From NCBI GenBank assembly GCA_040218145.1, contig JAVJQK010000070.1, positions 186,001-250,000 on the forward strand: a stretch of DNA of 64,000 nt, written 5' to 3'. Positions within the stretch are counted from its first letter, which is position 1, and the number at the start of each line of letters is the position of its first letter. Position numbers and translations under genes: made by a program. This DNA comes from Sandaracinaceae bacterium (GTDB lineage Bacteria > Myxococcota_A > Polyangia > Polyangiales > Sandaracinaceae). Shown here one piece after another: positions 1-9,357 of the stretch. The notes under the pieces were generated by a model, which was given only the letters and a program-made list of their open reading frames with translations, was not told where the DNA came from and ran no database searches.

Positions 1-1101
1 TAGCGGTCGACCCTCGACCTTGTTGCGCAGGATGTGGAAGAGGGTCTTGGCGTTGTACCGGAAGCCGTGAATGAAGGCCGAGTTGGTCTTCTTGTAGTCA
101 CGAGACTGGGTGATCACGCCCGCGTAGAACAGATTCGGGACGTTGACCGACTCCCACTCGCTGGTCATCTCGGGGAAGCGATCCGCATGGACGCGCGCCG
201 GCCTGCATCCCTCGGCGAAGATGGACGGGTCGAACTTGAACCCGGTGCAGACGATCACCCGATCGTACTCGATGTCCTCCACCTCTCCGAGCGCGTGCTC
301 GTAGCTGAAGGACACGCGGAGCGTCCCGGACTCGGTCTTCTCGATCTTGCGCACCTGCGCGTCGAGGACCGCGTTCTGGGTCTTCAACTGGTAGGTGTCC
401 AGGAAATTGTTGTTGACAGCCCGCAGGTGCCCGGGGAAGTGCGTCTTCCAGGCGAACTTCACGGGGGTCGGGCTGGCGACGTGGAGGAGCGAGGTGGTCG
501 GGATGAGCGCGTCAGCCGTCTCGAAGCCGGAGTTCCCCTTGCCGAGCACGAGCACGCGCTGACCGACGAAGTCCTGGGGGTCGACGCTCACGTCGACGTA
601 GTTCTCGCTGTGCTCGATGCCCGTGATGCGGGGGACATACGGACGACTCACGCCGGTCGCGAGGATCACCGCGCGAGCGTGGTACTTCTGCCCGTTCTTC
701 GCTTCGACGGTGAACGTCCCGTCGTCGTTCCGCGACGTGCTGACCACCTCGGTGTTCACGTCGATGTTGGGAACGAAACGCCGCTGGAACTCCTCGAGGT
801 ACTCGACAAGTGCGTCGGCGCTGGGGAAGTACTCCTCGGTGTAGTGCTTGAGGAGGAGCGAGTGGTCGTCGGTGAGGAGCGAGTTCCAGTCGAACCGAAG
901 GTTGCGCTCGGGATCCGAGTATCCGGTGTGGACCTTGTTGACGGAGATCAGCTTGCGATGCCGAGGGTACTTGCGGAAGAAGTCACCCGCGGTAGGGCCC
1001 TTCTCGAGGACTCGGTAGCTGACGCCGGCTCGCTGCAAGTAGTAGCCCAGCTGAAGACCCGCCGGACCGGCACCGATGACCAGGTAGTCCACTTCATTCA
1101 T
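1..1101 (-). CDS. FAD-dependent oxidoreductase, FOXRED2/flavin monooxygenase-like (3' end cut by window edge)
   Basis: A 367-codon open frame starts with ATG at 1101 and runs off the left edge without a stop, so the C-terminus is missing. The N-terminus is a Rossmann FAD site (VIGAGPAGLQLGYYL, residues 8-22). A second dinucleotide-binding motif, VLGKGNSGFETA, lies near residue 172, and an ATGVSRPY-type motif marks the FAD/NADPH linker. The spacing of these motifs and the LISVNKVHTG stretch resemble the FOXRED2/flavin-containing monooxygenase branch. Such enzymes oxidise small molecules with NADPH and O2, but the substrate cannot be told here. No signal peptide, so probably cytoplasmic. It is transcribed away from the TPR gene at 1201, with a 99-bp gap upstream. 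Confidence 0.85.
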   Translation of the reverse strand, partial: MNEVDYLVIGAGPAGLQLGYYLQRAGVSYRVLEKGPTAGDFFRKYPRHRKLISVNKVHTGYSDPERNLRFDWNSLLTDDHSLLLKHYTEEYFPSADALVEYLEEFQRRFVPNIDVNTEVVSTSRNDDGTFTVEAKNGQKYHARAVILATGVSRPYVPRITGIEHSENYVDVSVDPQDFVGQRVLVLGKGNSGFETADALIPTTSLLHVASPTPVKFAWKTHFPGHLRAVNNNFLDTYQLKTQNAVLDAQVRKIEKTESGTLRVSFSYEHALGEVEDIEYDRVIVCTGFKFDPSIFAEGCRPARVHADRFPEMTSEWESVNVPNLFYAGVITQSRDYKKTNSAFIHGFRYNAKTLFHILRNKVEGRPL

Positions 1102-1200
1102 ACTGCCCACTTCCTCTCGTCCCTCGCAGACGCGAACACGAATGTTACCGCCTGCATGTCTCTCTGTTCAACCCCCCCCTGAGGTCACCGACCGCCGGAG

Positions 1201-2043
1201 TCAAAGCCCGAAGACGACCTGAGTCTGACCGTTGAGCTGCGGCGGAAGCCCGAAGTAGAGCCCTACTCCAAGGGCGGCTCCCGCCACGACTCCGCCGATG
1301 AGCGACCAGAACCACCACTCTTCCCAGACCTCGGAGCCGCCCTGAACGCTGCCTCCCAAGACGGGCGGCTCGTAGCGAGGGTTCTCGATACGCTGCGGGT
1401 CCATCTCGGTCCCGCGCTGCACCAGGACATTGCTCTGGGCGTCGCGCACCTCGAGGATGTAGTCGACCTCTCGCACGTCCGCGCCGACCTCGAGGGGGAC
1501 GCTGCTCATCAGGCGCCGCTCACCGCTCTGGAGGTCTCGATCTTCGTAGGTCTCGGCGCCCGCCGGCCGCACGCGCAGGCGAACGGAGGCGGCCAGCTGG
1601 AGCGGGTCGTGCATCTCGAGCGCAATTCGAACCGGCTGGGGCGCGCCGGGGTCGGCGACCTCCACAGAGACGCTGAAGCGTTCATTCTGTGCGCTCCACC
1701 AGCCGCGAGCGCGGAGGAACGGCGTGCGCATCGTGGGCGGGAGGCTGCGGTCCATCTCCGCGTCGGGGTTCAAGGCCAGCATGCGCAGGTAGGCGTCGTA
1801 CGCGCGCGAGTCGTCCTCCAGGAACGAGGCGCTGAGGCCGATCAGCTCGTACAGGCGCTGCGTGTCCGACGGGGAGTTCCCGCCCGACTCCAGGGCCTGC
1901 TGCGCTGCCTCGCTCGCCGCCTCGTACTCGAGGTTGACGAAAGCCTCTTCGGCGGCGGCCAGACCCTCAGCGGTTTGGGCGGCCGCGTCGGCGGCGCCAA
2001 GAAGGCAGATCAGCGCGAGCGCGGTAGTCAGTGATTTCATCAT
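1201..2043 (-). CDS. TPR-like periplasmic/inner-membrane protein of a kinase operon
   Basis: 280 residues. An N-terminal signal peptide (MMKSLTTALALICLLGAADA) is followed by Ala/Glu-rich helices (residues 25-95) typical of tetratricopeptide repeats. Next is a beta-rich middle segment, and a C-terminal hydrophobic helix (FWSLIGGVVAGAALGVGLYF) close to the end. The start codon overlaps the stop of the upstream Ser/Thr kinase gene (shared bases 2040-2043), so the two are translationally coupled. Such TPR/PEGA proteins next to Hanks-type kinases are frequent in myxobacteria. A role as sensor or scaffold for the kinase is inferred from position only. A similar TPR-plus-membrane-segment gene precedes the second kinase at 28414. 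Confidence 0.75.
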   Translation of the reverse strand: MMKSLTTALALICLLGAADAAAQTAEGLAAAEEAFVNLEYEAASEAAQQALESGGNSPSDTQRLYELIGLSASFLEDDSRAYDAYLRMLALNPDAEMDRSLPPTMRTPFLRARGWWSAQNERFSVSVEVADPGAPQPVRIALEMHDPLQLAASVRLRVRPAGAETYEDRDLQSGERRLMSSVPLEVGADVREVDYILEVRDAQSNVLVQRGTEMDPQRIENPRYEPPVLGGSVQGGSEVWEEWWFWSLIGGVVAGAALGVGLYFGLPPQLNGQTQVVFGL

Positions 2044-3902
2044 TGCAAAGCGAGGTTGAGCCGGGTCGTTTCGTTGGGACGAATGCGCACCTGCATGCGT
2101 TGCTCGAGGCCCATCTCCGGGTTGCGCAGGACGAGCGTGTGAGAACCCGCAGGGAGACGGTGGTTCAAGAGCGGCGTGGTGCCGATCCGCTGGCCGCCGA
2201 GGTAGACCTCGGACCAGGGTCGGGTGACCAGCCGCAGCGTGCCCGATTCGGCGGTGGCCGGAGCCGCGGGCTGCTGGTTCTCGGAGGCCTGCTCATCGGT
2301 GGCCGATTGCTCTCGACGTCGGCGCACGGCGGCGCGGCGGCGCGCTTCCCTGAGTCGACGGGCCGCCGCCTCGTCGGACGCGGACGCGACCTCTTCTGCG
2401 GCCTCGGCGGCCTCCTCGGCGTCTGCCCCTTCGGCGCCCCCCTCGCCGTCCGACTCCGCGGTGGACGCGGCAGGGTCCCCGGCCTCCGCTGCCTCGCCGC
2501 CGCCGGCCGGGGGCACGTCGGCGCCGGGCGCTCCCTCGGCGCTACGAGCGCCCTCCGCGCTCTCGGCGGCTGTGCCCTCCGCAGCTTCCGCGGCCGGATC
2601 GCCGGGCTCTTGCTCGACGCCGGACGGCTGAGCGGTGGCCAGGCCGTCATCGGCCGGCGGTTCGCCCGAGGACATCATCGCGACAGCGACCCCGCCGACG
2701 ACCCCGCCGAGGATGAGCAGCGCCAGGAGCACTGTGCGAAGCGTGTTTCGAGACTCTGGCGCGGAGACGACGACGGGCACCGCCTCCTCCTCGTCGTCCG
2801 CCACGGGCGGCGCAGCGCGGGCCGCGGCCTGGTCGGCTTGCTCGAGGAGGTCTCCGACCATCGCGCGCTGCGACTCGGCCAGCTCTTCGAAGTGCTCGCG
2901 CAAGAAGCCTTCGACGTCTGGCTCGGGTCCGTCGAGCTGCGGCAGCACCTCTGCGAGGGTCTTTCGCATCACGTCGGCGCTCTCGAAACGATCTTCGACG
3001 CGTCGAGCGAGCGACTTCTCCACGATGGGGAAGAGGAGCGCGGGGAGCTTGTCCTCCTCCTCTTTGAGGATCGTGTTGATGTCCCCCGTCAGAACTCGCT
3101 GGAGGGTGTCGACGTCACTCTCACCTTTGAACAGCCGGACGCCCGTGCAGGTCTCGAACAGCGTGACGCCCATGCTCCAGACGTCTGCGCGCCGGTCGAT
3201 GGCCTTTCCCCGAGCCTGCTCGGGGGCCATGTACGAGAGCTTGCCCTTGATCTGCCCGGTCCGGGTCTCGGACAGCTTGGTCGTCGCCTTCGCGATCCCG
3301 AAGTCCAGGATCTTCACCACGCCCTGGTAGGTGATGAAGATGTTCGACGGCGAGATGTCGCGATGAACCACGCCGAGCGCGGTGCCGTCGTAGTCCCTCA
3401 GATCGTGCGCGTAGTGAAGCCCCGCGAGCGACTCCATCACGACGCGAACGGCGAGCTTGACCGGGATCCTGGTGCCCTTGCGCCGAATGGCCTTGAGCAG
3501 CTTGTCGTAGGCGACCCCGTCCATGTACTCCATGGCGATGAAGGGGACTCCGTCCTGCTCTCCCACCTCATGGGTCTGAACGACGTTGGGGTGGCTGAGC
3601 CGGGCCGCCAGCCGCGCCTCGTCCATGAACATCTGGACGAACTCTGGCTCCTCCAGCAGCTGCGGATGGATCCGCTTGACCACCGACACCTTGCGAAAGC
3701 CGGCCATCCCGGACGCGACCGCGAGGAACACCTCGGCCATGCCTCCGTGGCCGATCTTCGCGATCAACGTGTACTTGCCGCACGGCGTCGGATGCACCGG
3801 CACGAACGTGCGGCGCTGTCGGGAAGTGGGCATCGTGGCTCCGGAGAGGGATTGCCCCTCACCCGAGGACGTCGACATCTTCTTGGCCTCACTACTGCTC
3901 AT
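2040..3902 (-). CDS. Membrane-anchored Ser/Thr protein kinase with C-terminal PEGA domain
   Basis: 620 residues. The N-terminal Hanks-type kinase domain (about 44-330) has the glycine loop IGHGGMAEVF, ATP-binding Lys76 in VVKRI, catalytic loop HRDISPSNIF, DFGIAKA and an APEQ activation-segment end, so it looks catalytically complete. An acidic linker and a single hydrophobic helix (LLALLILGGVVGGVAVAMM) follow. Then comes a long Ala/Glu/Pro-rich extracytoplasmic segment, and a PEGA-like beta domain ends the protein (TLRLVTRPWSEVYLGG, TTRLNLAL). It phosphorylates Ser/Thr on target proteins; targets are unknown. It lies between an FHA gene (upstream) and a TPR gene (overlapping downstream), a likely three-gene signalling operon. 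An SD-like GAGG precedes the ATG. Confidence 0.92.
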   Translation of the reverse strand: MSSSEAKKMSTSSGEGQSLSGATMPTSRQRRTFVPVHPTPCGKYTLIAKIGHGGMAEVFLAVASGMAGFRKVSVVKRIHPQLLEEPEFVQMFMDEARLAARLSHPNVVQTHEVGEQDGVPFIAMEYMDGVAYDKLLKAIRRKGTRIPVKLAVRVVMESLAGLHYAHDLRDYDGTALGVVHRDISPSNIFITYQGVVKILDFGIAKATTKLSETRTGQIKGKLSYMAPEQARGKAIDRRADVWSMGVTLFETCTGVRLFKGESDVDTLQRVLTGDINTILKEEEDKLPALLFPIVEKSLARRVEDRFESADVMRKTLAEVLPQLDGPEPDVEGFLREHFEELAESQRAMVGDLLEQADQAAARAAPPVADDEEEAVPVVVSAPESRNTLRTVLLALLILGGVVGGVAVAMMSSGEPPADDGLATAQPSGVEQEPGDPAAEAAEGTAAESAEGARSAEGAPGADVPPAGGGEAAEAGDPAASTAESDGEGGAEGADAEEAAEAAEEVASASDEAAARRLREARRRAAVRRRREQSATDEQASENQQPAAPATAESGTLRLVTRPWSEVYLGGQRIGTTPLLNHRLPAGSHTLVLRNPEMGLEQRMQVRIRPNETTRLNLALQ

Positions 3903-3998
3903 CGTGCCTCGAAAGGGCCTCCGACGCCGCCACGACGGAGTGCGACGGTATCAGACCGGGGGGTCCGAAGGAAGATGGGAATTCGCACCGACACGGCT

Positions 3999-4514
3999 TC
4001 AGCCGCGCCCGGACCGCTCCGGCACCACTCTTCGGATAGTTTGATAAAGCTGTGATACTTCATAGAGCTTGAACACGAGAGCGCCAACCTGAACCAGCTG
4101 ACCGAAGGAGACCTGGACCGGGCTCCGGGGCAGCACGATGGCGCCGCGAATGAGGGTCCCGTTGCGAGAGCCGAGGTCCTCGACCCACATCTGCGGTCCA
4201 CGCACCCGCAGCCGGGCGTGTCGGAGGCTGATCGTCTCGTGCTGGAGCACGACCTCGCACTCCGCGGCGCGTCCGATCGTGATGTCGGGTCTCGCAGGCA
4301 AGGTGTGGACGACGTGATCGAGGAAGTCCGCCGCGCTGAGCCCGACGGCCGCCGGCGTGGCGTGGCGCGTGATGGCGCGCTTCTCCGTCCGCGCCTCGAA
4401 GGCGGGTCCGACCAGCAGACCCAAGGGGGCCCCGAGGCGCCGATGCAGCTCCGAGACCGGGGCGGCTCGCGCCAGATCCATGAGGTCCCGGACACGGGGA
4501 GATGCACCGACCAC
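3999..4514 (-). CDS. FHA-domain phosphothreonine-binding protein
   Basis: A GTG at 4514 gives 171 residues. ATG at 4481 is an alternative start, and longer open-frame extensions would run into the divergent gene at 4603. The C-terminal 90 residues are a forkhead-associated domain: ITIGRAAECEVVL, SLRHARLRV, VEDLGSRNGTLI and FGQLVQVGALVF carry the conserved Gly-Arg, Ser-x-x-His and Asn-Gly positions. FHA domains bind phosphothreonine peptides. The gene is immediately upstream of, and co-oriented with, the Ser/Thr kinase at 3902 (96-bp gap), which makes this a likely readout or adaptor of that kinase. Upstream is a divergent promoter region of about 90 bp. The exact start is uncertain. Confidence 0.82.
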   Translation of the reverse strand: MVGASPRVRDLMDLARAAPVSELHRRLGAPLGLLVGPAFEARTEKRAITRHATPAAVGLSAADFLDHVVHTLPARPDITIGRAAECEVVLQHETISLRHARLRVRGPQMWVEDLGSRNGTLIRGAIVLPRSPVQVSFGQLVQVGALVFKLYEVSQLYQTIRRVVPERSGRG

Positions 4515-4602
4515 GGCGGACAGCTTAGCAGTCCGTGCGATGCCGACGAGTCCGGTCGCGATGTACGGCGTCCAGTCGCGAGATCGCGCTACCCTCGACG
4601 CG

Positions 4603-7182
4603 ATGCGCTTCGCTTCTGTCTGGTGCGCCGTCCTCTGGGTCGGCTGTGTGGCTCCGACCTCTGATCGCGACGACGCCTCGGACGTGGGCGCGCGAGCGGA
4701 GGCGCTCTTCACGGGGAGCGGGGCCGTCGCGGCCGAGGCCACCATCTACGAGAACGCCACCGGCAACAACGGCGGCAGCTACTCCGAGATCTGCGTGGGC
4801 AACCTCGGCTCGACCGGGAGCACGCGCCGCGCGTTCGTTCGCTACTCGCTCCCGTCGATCCCCTCGTCGGCCATCATCACGCGGGTCCGGCTGAGCCTGA
4901 CGCAGGATCTCGTCCGACTGATGGGCGCGGGCGCGCCGAAGTCGGCCACGCTCCAGCTGCAGCGGGTGACAGGGAGCTGGAGCGAGGGCGCCGGCGGCGG
5001 CTTCACCCGCTCCTGCGGCGGAGGCGCCGACGTCGCGGGCGTCGACTGGGCGGGCGCGCCGAGCGTGTCCGGCACCACGAGCAGCACCGAGCCGCTCTCG
5101 AACGTGGCCGGCGCGGCCATCACCATCGACACCGACGTCGGCACGAACGACGATCAGCTCATCGCCGACGTCCAGGCGTGGGTCTCCGGCAGCGCCACGA
5201 ACAACGGCTGGCGCCTGACGATCGCGGAGGAGGGGACGGTCGACAACGCCCGCTCCATCACCCCGGGCGCGCTGAGCGTCGAGTGGCTGCTGCCCAACGG
5301 CGACAGCTGCACGACCGACGCGGACTGCAACAGCGGCCACTGCGTGGGGACCGACGGGCTCGACTGCGGCGGCGGGGCCGGGTGCGTATGCTGCAACGCC
5401 GCGACCTGCGACGACGACTGCGAGAGCTGCCACCTGGCCGGCTCGGTGGGGACCTGCTCGCCGCGCTCGAGCGCGACCATCTGTCGGAGCGCGAGCTGCT
5501 CGGCCGGCACGGCGACCCTCGAGACGACCTGCAACGGCGCGTCGCACACCTGCCCCTCGGCGAGCACGGTGAGCTGCTCGCCGTACTTCTGCAGCGGGAC
5601 CGCCTGCGGGTCCTCGTGCGCGAGCAACGCCGACTGCGAGGCGACGTTCTTCTGCAACGGCATGAGCGAGTGCGAGGCGGTGTCCAACGAGTGCGTGGCG
5701 GGCCTGGACGACTGCGTGGCCCTCGCGACCTGCGCCGACCCGACGGTGGCGCTCGGCGACTGGACCTGCACCTGCCCCGCCGGCTACGCGGGCGACGGCC
5801 GCTCCCCCGGGACCGGCTGCTCGGACGTGAACGAGTGCGCCGCGGGCACGGACGACTGCGACGTCAACGCCACATGCACGAACACCGTCGGGAGCTTCAC
5901 CTGCGCGTGCAACGGGCCCGAGTGGGTGGGGGATGGCCGCACCTGCGTGGACTACGACGAGTGCATGGACCCGTTCTACACGGCGATGTGCGACGCGAAC
6001 GCGAGCTGCGTCAACCAGGTGCCGGGCTTCAGCTGCGTCTGTCAGAGCGGCTACCGGGGCGACGGCTTCACGTGCGCCGAGATCGACGAGTGCATGGAGG
6101 GCAGCGACGACTGTCACGCCGACGCGACCTGCACGAACACGCCCGGGAGCTTCACCTGCGCGTGCAACGGCGGCTACTCGGGCGACGGACGGAGCTGCGC
6201 GGACATCGACGAGTGCATGGACCCGACGTTCACGGGGCGCTGCTCGACCGCGTCGACGTGCTTCAACCTGCCCGGGACGGCGGAGTGCCGCTGCAACACG
6301 GGCTACCGCGGCGACGGCATGACCTGCGACGACATCGACGAGTGCATGGAGGGGAGCGACACCTGCGACGAGAACGCGACCTGCTCCAACACGAACGGCA
6401 GCTACACCTGCGCGTGTGACGAGCACTGGGCGGGCTCGGGCTTCGTGTGCAGCGACGTCGACGAGTGCGCGCGGGGCGTCGGCGGCTGCGGCGCGAACGA
6501 GGAGTGCATCAACAACCGCGGCGCGCCCAACGACTGTGTCTGTCGGCCCGGCTTCAGCCGCGCGGAGCCCGACGGCCCCTGCCTGGCGAGCTGCGGCGAC
6601 GGAGTGCGCGGGCCGGGTGAGGAGTGCGACGACGGGAACATGGAGGCCGGTGACGGCTGCGACGCGCGCTGCGACATCGAAGACGGCTGGGCCTGCTTCG
6701 AGCCGATGGGCACCCTGAGCACCTGCGAGAACACGTGCGGGGACGGGCTCGTCGACCGCGCCGAGGAGTGCGACGACGGCGACGCGAACTCGAACACCGC
6801 GCCCGACGGCTGTCGCACCAACTGCCGGCGCGCCTCCTGCGGCGACGGGGTGACCGACACGGGCGAGGAGTGCGACGACGGCGACGGCAACGACGACGAC
6901 GCGGCCGACGCCTGCCGCACGGCCTGCCTCCTCCCTTACTGCGGCGACGGAGTGGTGGACATGGGCGAGCGCTGCGACCCGGGCGGCGGCGTGCCGGGCG
7001 CGGCGGTGGTCGGCACCTGCACCTCGATGTGCGCGGGCGACGCGGGCGTGGATCCCGAGGATCCGCCGACGTTGACCGGCGGCGCGTGCAGCTGCCGCGC
7101 GACCTCGGGCGGCGGCCAGCGCTGGCCGCTGCTGCTCCTCCCCGCGCTCGGAGTGCTCGCGCTCCGGCGTCGCCGTCGATGA
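4603..7182 (+). CDS. Secreted Cys-rich EGF/DUF4215 surface protein with MYXO-CTERM-like tail
   Basis: 859 residues from ATG 4603, chosen because it begins a lipoprotein-type signal (MRFASVWCAVLWVGCVAP). Residues about 40-220 look like a DNRLRE-type beta-sandwich (RRAFVRYSLPSIPSSAIITRVRLSL). Cys-rich stretches and about six calcium-binding EGF-like repeats with DECM/DECA signatures follow. Then come four CGDG...EECDDG modules of the DUF4215 type. The end is CSCR, then a hydrophobic helix (WPLLLLPALGVLAL) and a run of Arg, matching the MYXO-CTERM cell-surface sorting tail. It is probably exported and surface-exposed. Adhesion or matrix function is inference from the module types. A TACCCT hexamer ends 7 nt before the ATG and there is no SD, so the mRNA may be leaderless. 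Confidence 0.85.
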   Translation: MRFASVWCAVLWVGCVAPTSDRDDASDVGARAEALFTGSGAVAAEATIYENATGNNGGSYSEICVGNLGSTGSTRRAFVRYSLPSIPSSAIITRVRLSLTQDLVRLMGAGAPKSATLQLQRVTGSWSEGAGGGFTRSCGGGADVAGVDWAGAPSVSGTTSSTEPLSNVAGAAITIDTDVGTNDDQLIADVQAWVSGSATNNGWRLTIAEEGTVDNARSITPGALSVEWLLPNGDSCTTDADCNSGHCVGTDGLDCGGGAGCVCCNAATCDDDCESCHLAGSVGTCSPRSSATICRSASCSAGTATLETTCNGASHTCPSASTVSCSPYFCSGTACGSSCASNADCEATFFCNGMSECEAVSNECVAGLDDCVALATCADPTVALGDWTCTCPAGYAGDGRSPGTGCSDVNECAAGTDDCDVNATCTNTVGSFTCACNGPEWVGDGRTCVDYDECMDPFYTAMCDANASCVNQVPGFSCVCQSGYRGDGFTCAEIDECMEGSDDCHADATCTNTPGSFTCACNGGYSGDGRSCADIDECMDPTFTGRCSTASTCFNLPGTAECRCNTGYRGDGMTCDDIDECMEGSDTCDENATCSNTNGSYTCACDEHWAGSGFVCSDVDECARGVGGCGANEECINNRGAPNDCVCRPGFSRAEPDGPCLASCGDGVRGPGEECDDGNMEAGDGCDARCDIEDGWACFEPMGTLSTCENTCGDGLVDRAEECDDGDANSNTAPDGCRTNCRRASCGDGVTDTGEECDDGDGNDDDAADACRTACLLPYCGDGVVDMGERCDPGGGVPGAAVVGTCTSMCAGDAGVDPEDPPTLTGGACSCRATSGGGQRWPLLLLPALGVLALRRRRR

Positions 7183-7206
7183 GCGTTCCGCGGTAGGCTC
7201 GCCGCC

Positions 7207-9165
7207 GTGGCAGCCTTCGTGCGCAACGCGTTGACCCGGAACGGGGCGGAGATCGCCCTGGCCGCGGTCGTGGTGCTGATCGTCGGCATGATGATCGTGC
7301 CGCTGCCCACGTGGCTGCTCGACGTCCTGATCGCGGCGAACCTCTCGATCTCGCTCCTCCTGCTGCTCACCGCGCTCTTCGTCCGGCGCCCCCTGAGCTT
7401 CGGCGCGTTCCCCACCATCCTGCTCGTCACGACGCTCTTCCGGCTCGGGCTGAACGTCTCCTCGACGCGCCTCATCCTCCTCCAGGCCGACGCGGGCACG
7501 GTGATCGCCGCGTTCGGGGAGTTCGTCGTGCGCGGCAACTACGTCGTCGGCGCGGTGATCTTCGTCCTGCTCACGGTGATCCAGCTGGTGGTGATCGCGC
7601 GGGGCGCCGAGCGGGTGGCGGAGGTGGGCGCGCGCTTCACCCTCGACGCCATGCCCGGCAAGCAGCTCGCCATCGACGCCGACCTGCGCGCGGGCACGCT
7701 CGACGCGGAGGGGGCGTCGGGGCGGCGCCGCGAGCTCGAGCGCGAGAGCCAGTTCTACGGCGCGATGGACGGCGCGATGAAGTTCGTCAAAGGCGACGCC
7801 ATCGCCGCGATCGTGATCACCGTCGTGAACATCCTCGGCGGGCTCGCGGTGGGCGTGGTCCAGAACGACCTCGGCGTGGAGCCCGCGCTGCGGCTCTACG
7901 GGCTGCTCACCATCGGCGACGGGCTCGTCTCGCAGATCCCCGCCCTGCTCATCAGCACCGCGGCCGCGCTGGTGGTCACGCGGGTCGTCTCGGAGCGCGA
8001 GCGCGGCACGCTGGGCGCGGACATCGGCGCGCAGATCTTCGGCGACTGGCGGGCGCTCGGCGCGGGCGCGACCTTCGCGGGGCTGCTCTCGGTGGTGCCC
8101 GGCCTGCCGCTCGTCCCCTTCGCGGTGCTCGCGACGCTCCTGGGCACCCTGTCCTTCTGGCTCTACCGCCAGCGCCCCGCCCCGACACCGCACGAGTCGG
8201 GCGGCGAGCCGCCGCGCAGCAGCCCGCTCGAGCTGCGGGTCGGACCGGTCCTGGCGCGCGCCATCGCGGAGGACGCGGGCTTCGGAGAGCGGATCGAAGA
8301 GGCGGGGGCGCTCCTCTATGACCACCTCGGCGTGCGCCTGCCCGCGGTCCGCCCGAAGATCGCACCCGAGCTCGACGTGGACGCCTACGCCATCCGGCTC
8401 GGCGCGGTCCCGGTGGATCGAGGCCGCTGCCCGCCCGACCGACGCTTCGTCGTCGGGGAGGCCACCGTGCTCGAGGCCCGCGATCCGGAGGCCCACCTGG
8501 ACGGCGAAGGAGGCTGGATACGGAGCGGCGACGGGCGCACCGCGACGGAGGTCCTGGTCGATCGCATCACCCTCGCCGCGCGGCTCCACCCGGAGTCGCT
8601 GCTCGGTCTGCAGGAGACGCAGCGCGAGCTCGACCGGCTCTCGCGAGAGGCCCCGGCGCTCGTCCGCGCGGTCGTCCCGGAGCGGCTGAGCCTGCCGAGG
8701 CTCGCGTCGCTGCTGCGATGCTTGCTCTCCGAGCGCGTGAGCGTCCGGGCCCTGCGCGAGATCCTCGAGGCGGCGACGCTCGACCCGCTGCCCGAAGCCG
8801 AGCGCGCGCTCGTCGAGGTGATCCGCGCCCGCCTCGCGCGGCCGCTCTCCCACTCGCTCTGCACCGACGGCGTGCTGCGGGCGCACGCGCTCGATCCGAT
8901 GATCGAGGAGGCGATCCGAGACGGGCTCGGTCCGGACGGCGAGCCGGCGCTGGACCCCGAGCTCGCGCGCGACGTGCTCGAGGCGGTGCGCCGCGGCGTC
9001 TCCGAGGCGGGCGCCGGCAGCGTGCTGCTCACCCAGCCCGACGTCCGCGCCGCGCTCCGCCGCCTGGTCGCGCCCGAGCTGCCCGACCTGCCCGTGCTGA
9101 GCTACCGTGAGCTCGACCCGCAGATCCAGGTCGAGCGACTCGGGCTCATCCGCCCCGGATCGTGA
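7207..9165 (+). CDS. FlhA/SctV-family type III export gate protein (orphan)
   Basis: 652 residues from a GTG start. The N-terminal half has about eight hydrophobic helices and the FHIPEP-family signatures RLGLNVSSTRLILLQ, VVIARGAERVAEVGARF and TLDAMPGKQLAIDADLR. The C-terminal half (about 330-652) is a soluble domain as in SctV/FlhA, where it forms a nonameric ring that receives export substrates. In the family this protein is the gate of flagellar or injectisome type III secretion. No other type III component lies in the window: neighbours are a surface protein and an outer-membrane barrel gene. It may belong to a scattered system or be a remnant; the frame is intact. TAGGCT ends 7 nt before the GTG and there is no SD. 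Confidence 0.9.
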   Translation: MAAFVRNALTRNGAEIALAAVVVLIVGMMIVPLPTWLLDVLIAANLSISLLLLLTALFVRRPLSFGAFPTILLVTTLFRLGLNVSSTRLILLQADAGTVIAAFGEFVVRGNYVVGAVIFVLLTVIQLVVIARGAERVAEVGARFTLDAMPGKQLAIDADLRAGTLDAEGASGRRRELERESQFYGAMDGAMKFVKGDAIAAIVITVVNILGGLAVGVVQNDLGVEPALRLYGLLTIGDGLVSQIPALLISTAAALVVTRVVSERERGTLGADIGAQIFGDWRALGAGATFAGLLSVVPGLPLVPFAVLATLLGTLSFWLYRQRPAPTPHESGGEPPRSSPLELRVGPVLARAIAEDAGFGERIEEAGALLYDHLGVRLPAVRPKIAPELDVDAYAIRLGAVPVDRGRCPPDRRFVVGEATVLEARDPEAHLDGEGGWIRSGDGRTATEVLVDRITLAARLHPESLLGLQETQRELDRLSREAPALVRAVVPERLSLPRLASLLRCLLSERVSVRALREILEAATLDPLPEAERALVEVIRARLARPLSHSLCTDGVLRAHALDPMIEEAIRDGLGPDGEPALDPELARDVLEAVRRGVSEAGAGSVLLTQPDVRAALRRLVAPELPDLPVLSYRELDPQIQVERLGLIRPGS

Positions 9166-9357
9166 ACGCGCGAAGGGATCGAGGCGGCGCGGCGGTGTGA
9201 ACGACCGATTACGGTGAGGCGCCCCGCGAGGCGAAGCGATTTCGTCTCAGCCCCGATCCACCCCGAAATAGGCCCAATTCGGAGAGGCGCCGCAGAATCG
9301 GAGTGCTTGGCACGATGCCTGCTCTACTCCGGACGGGCCGTGAATCGAGGAATGTCC

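Noticed and set aside
4525-8886. Very long open frame on the minus strand (1453 codons)
   Set aside because: It runs antisense to the EGF/DUF4215 gene and SctV, has low-complexity Arg/Ala/Gly/His composition typical of GC-rich shadow frames, and has no recognisable domain.
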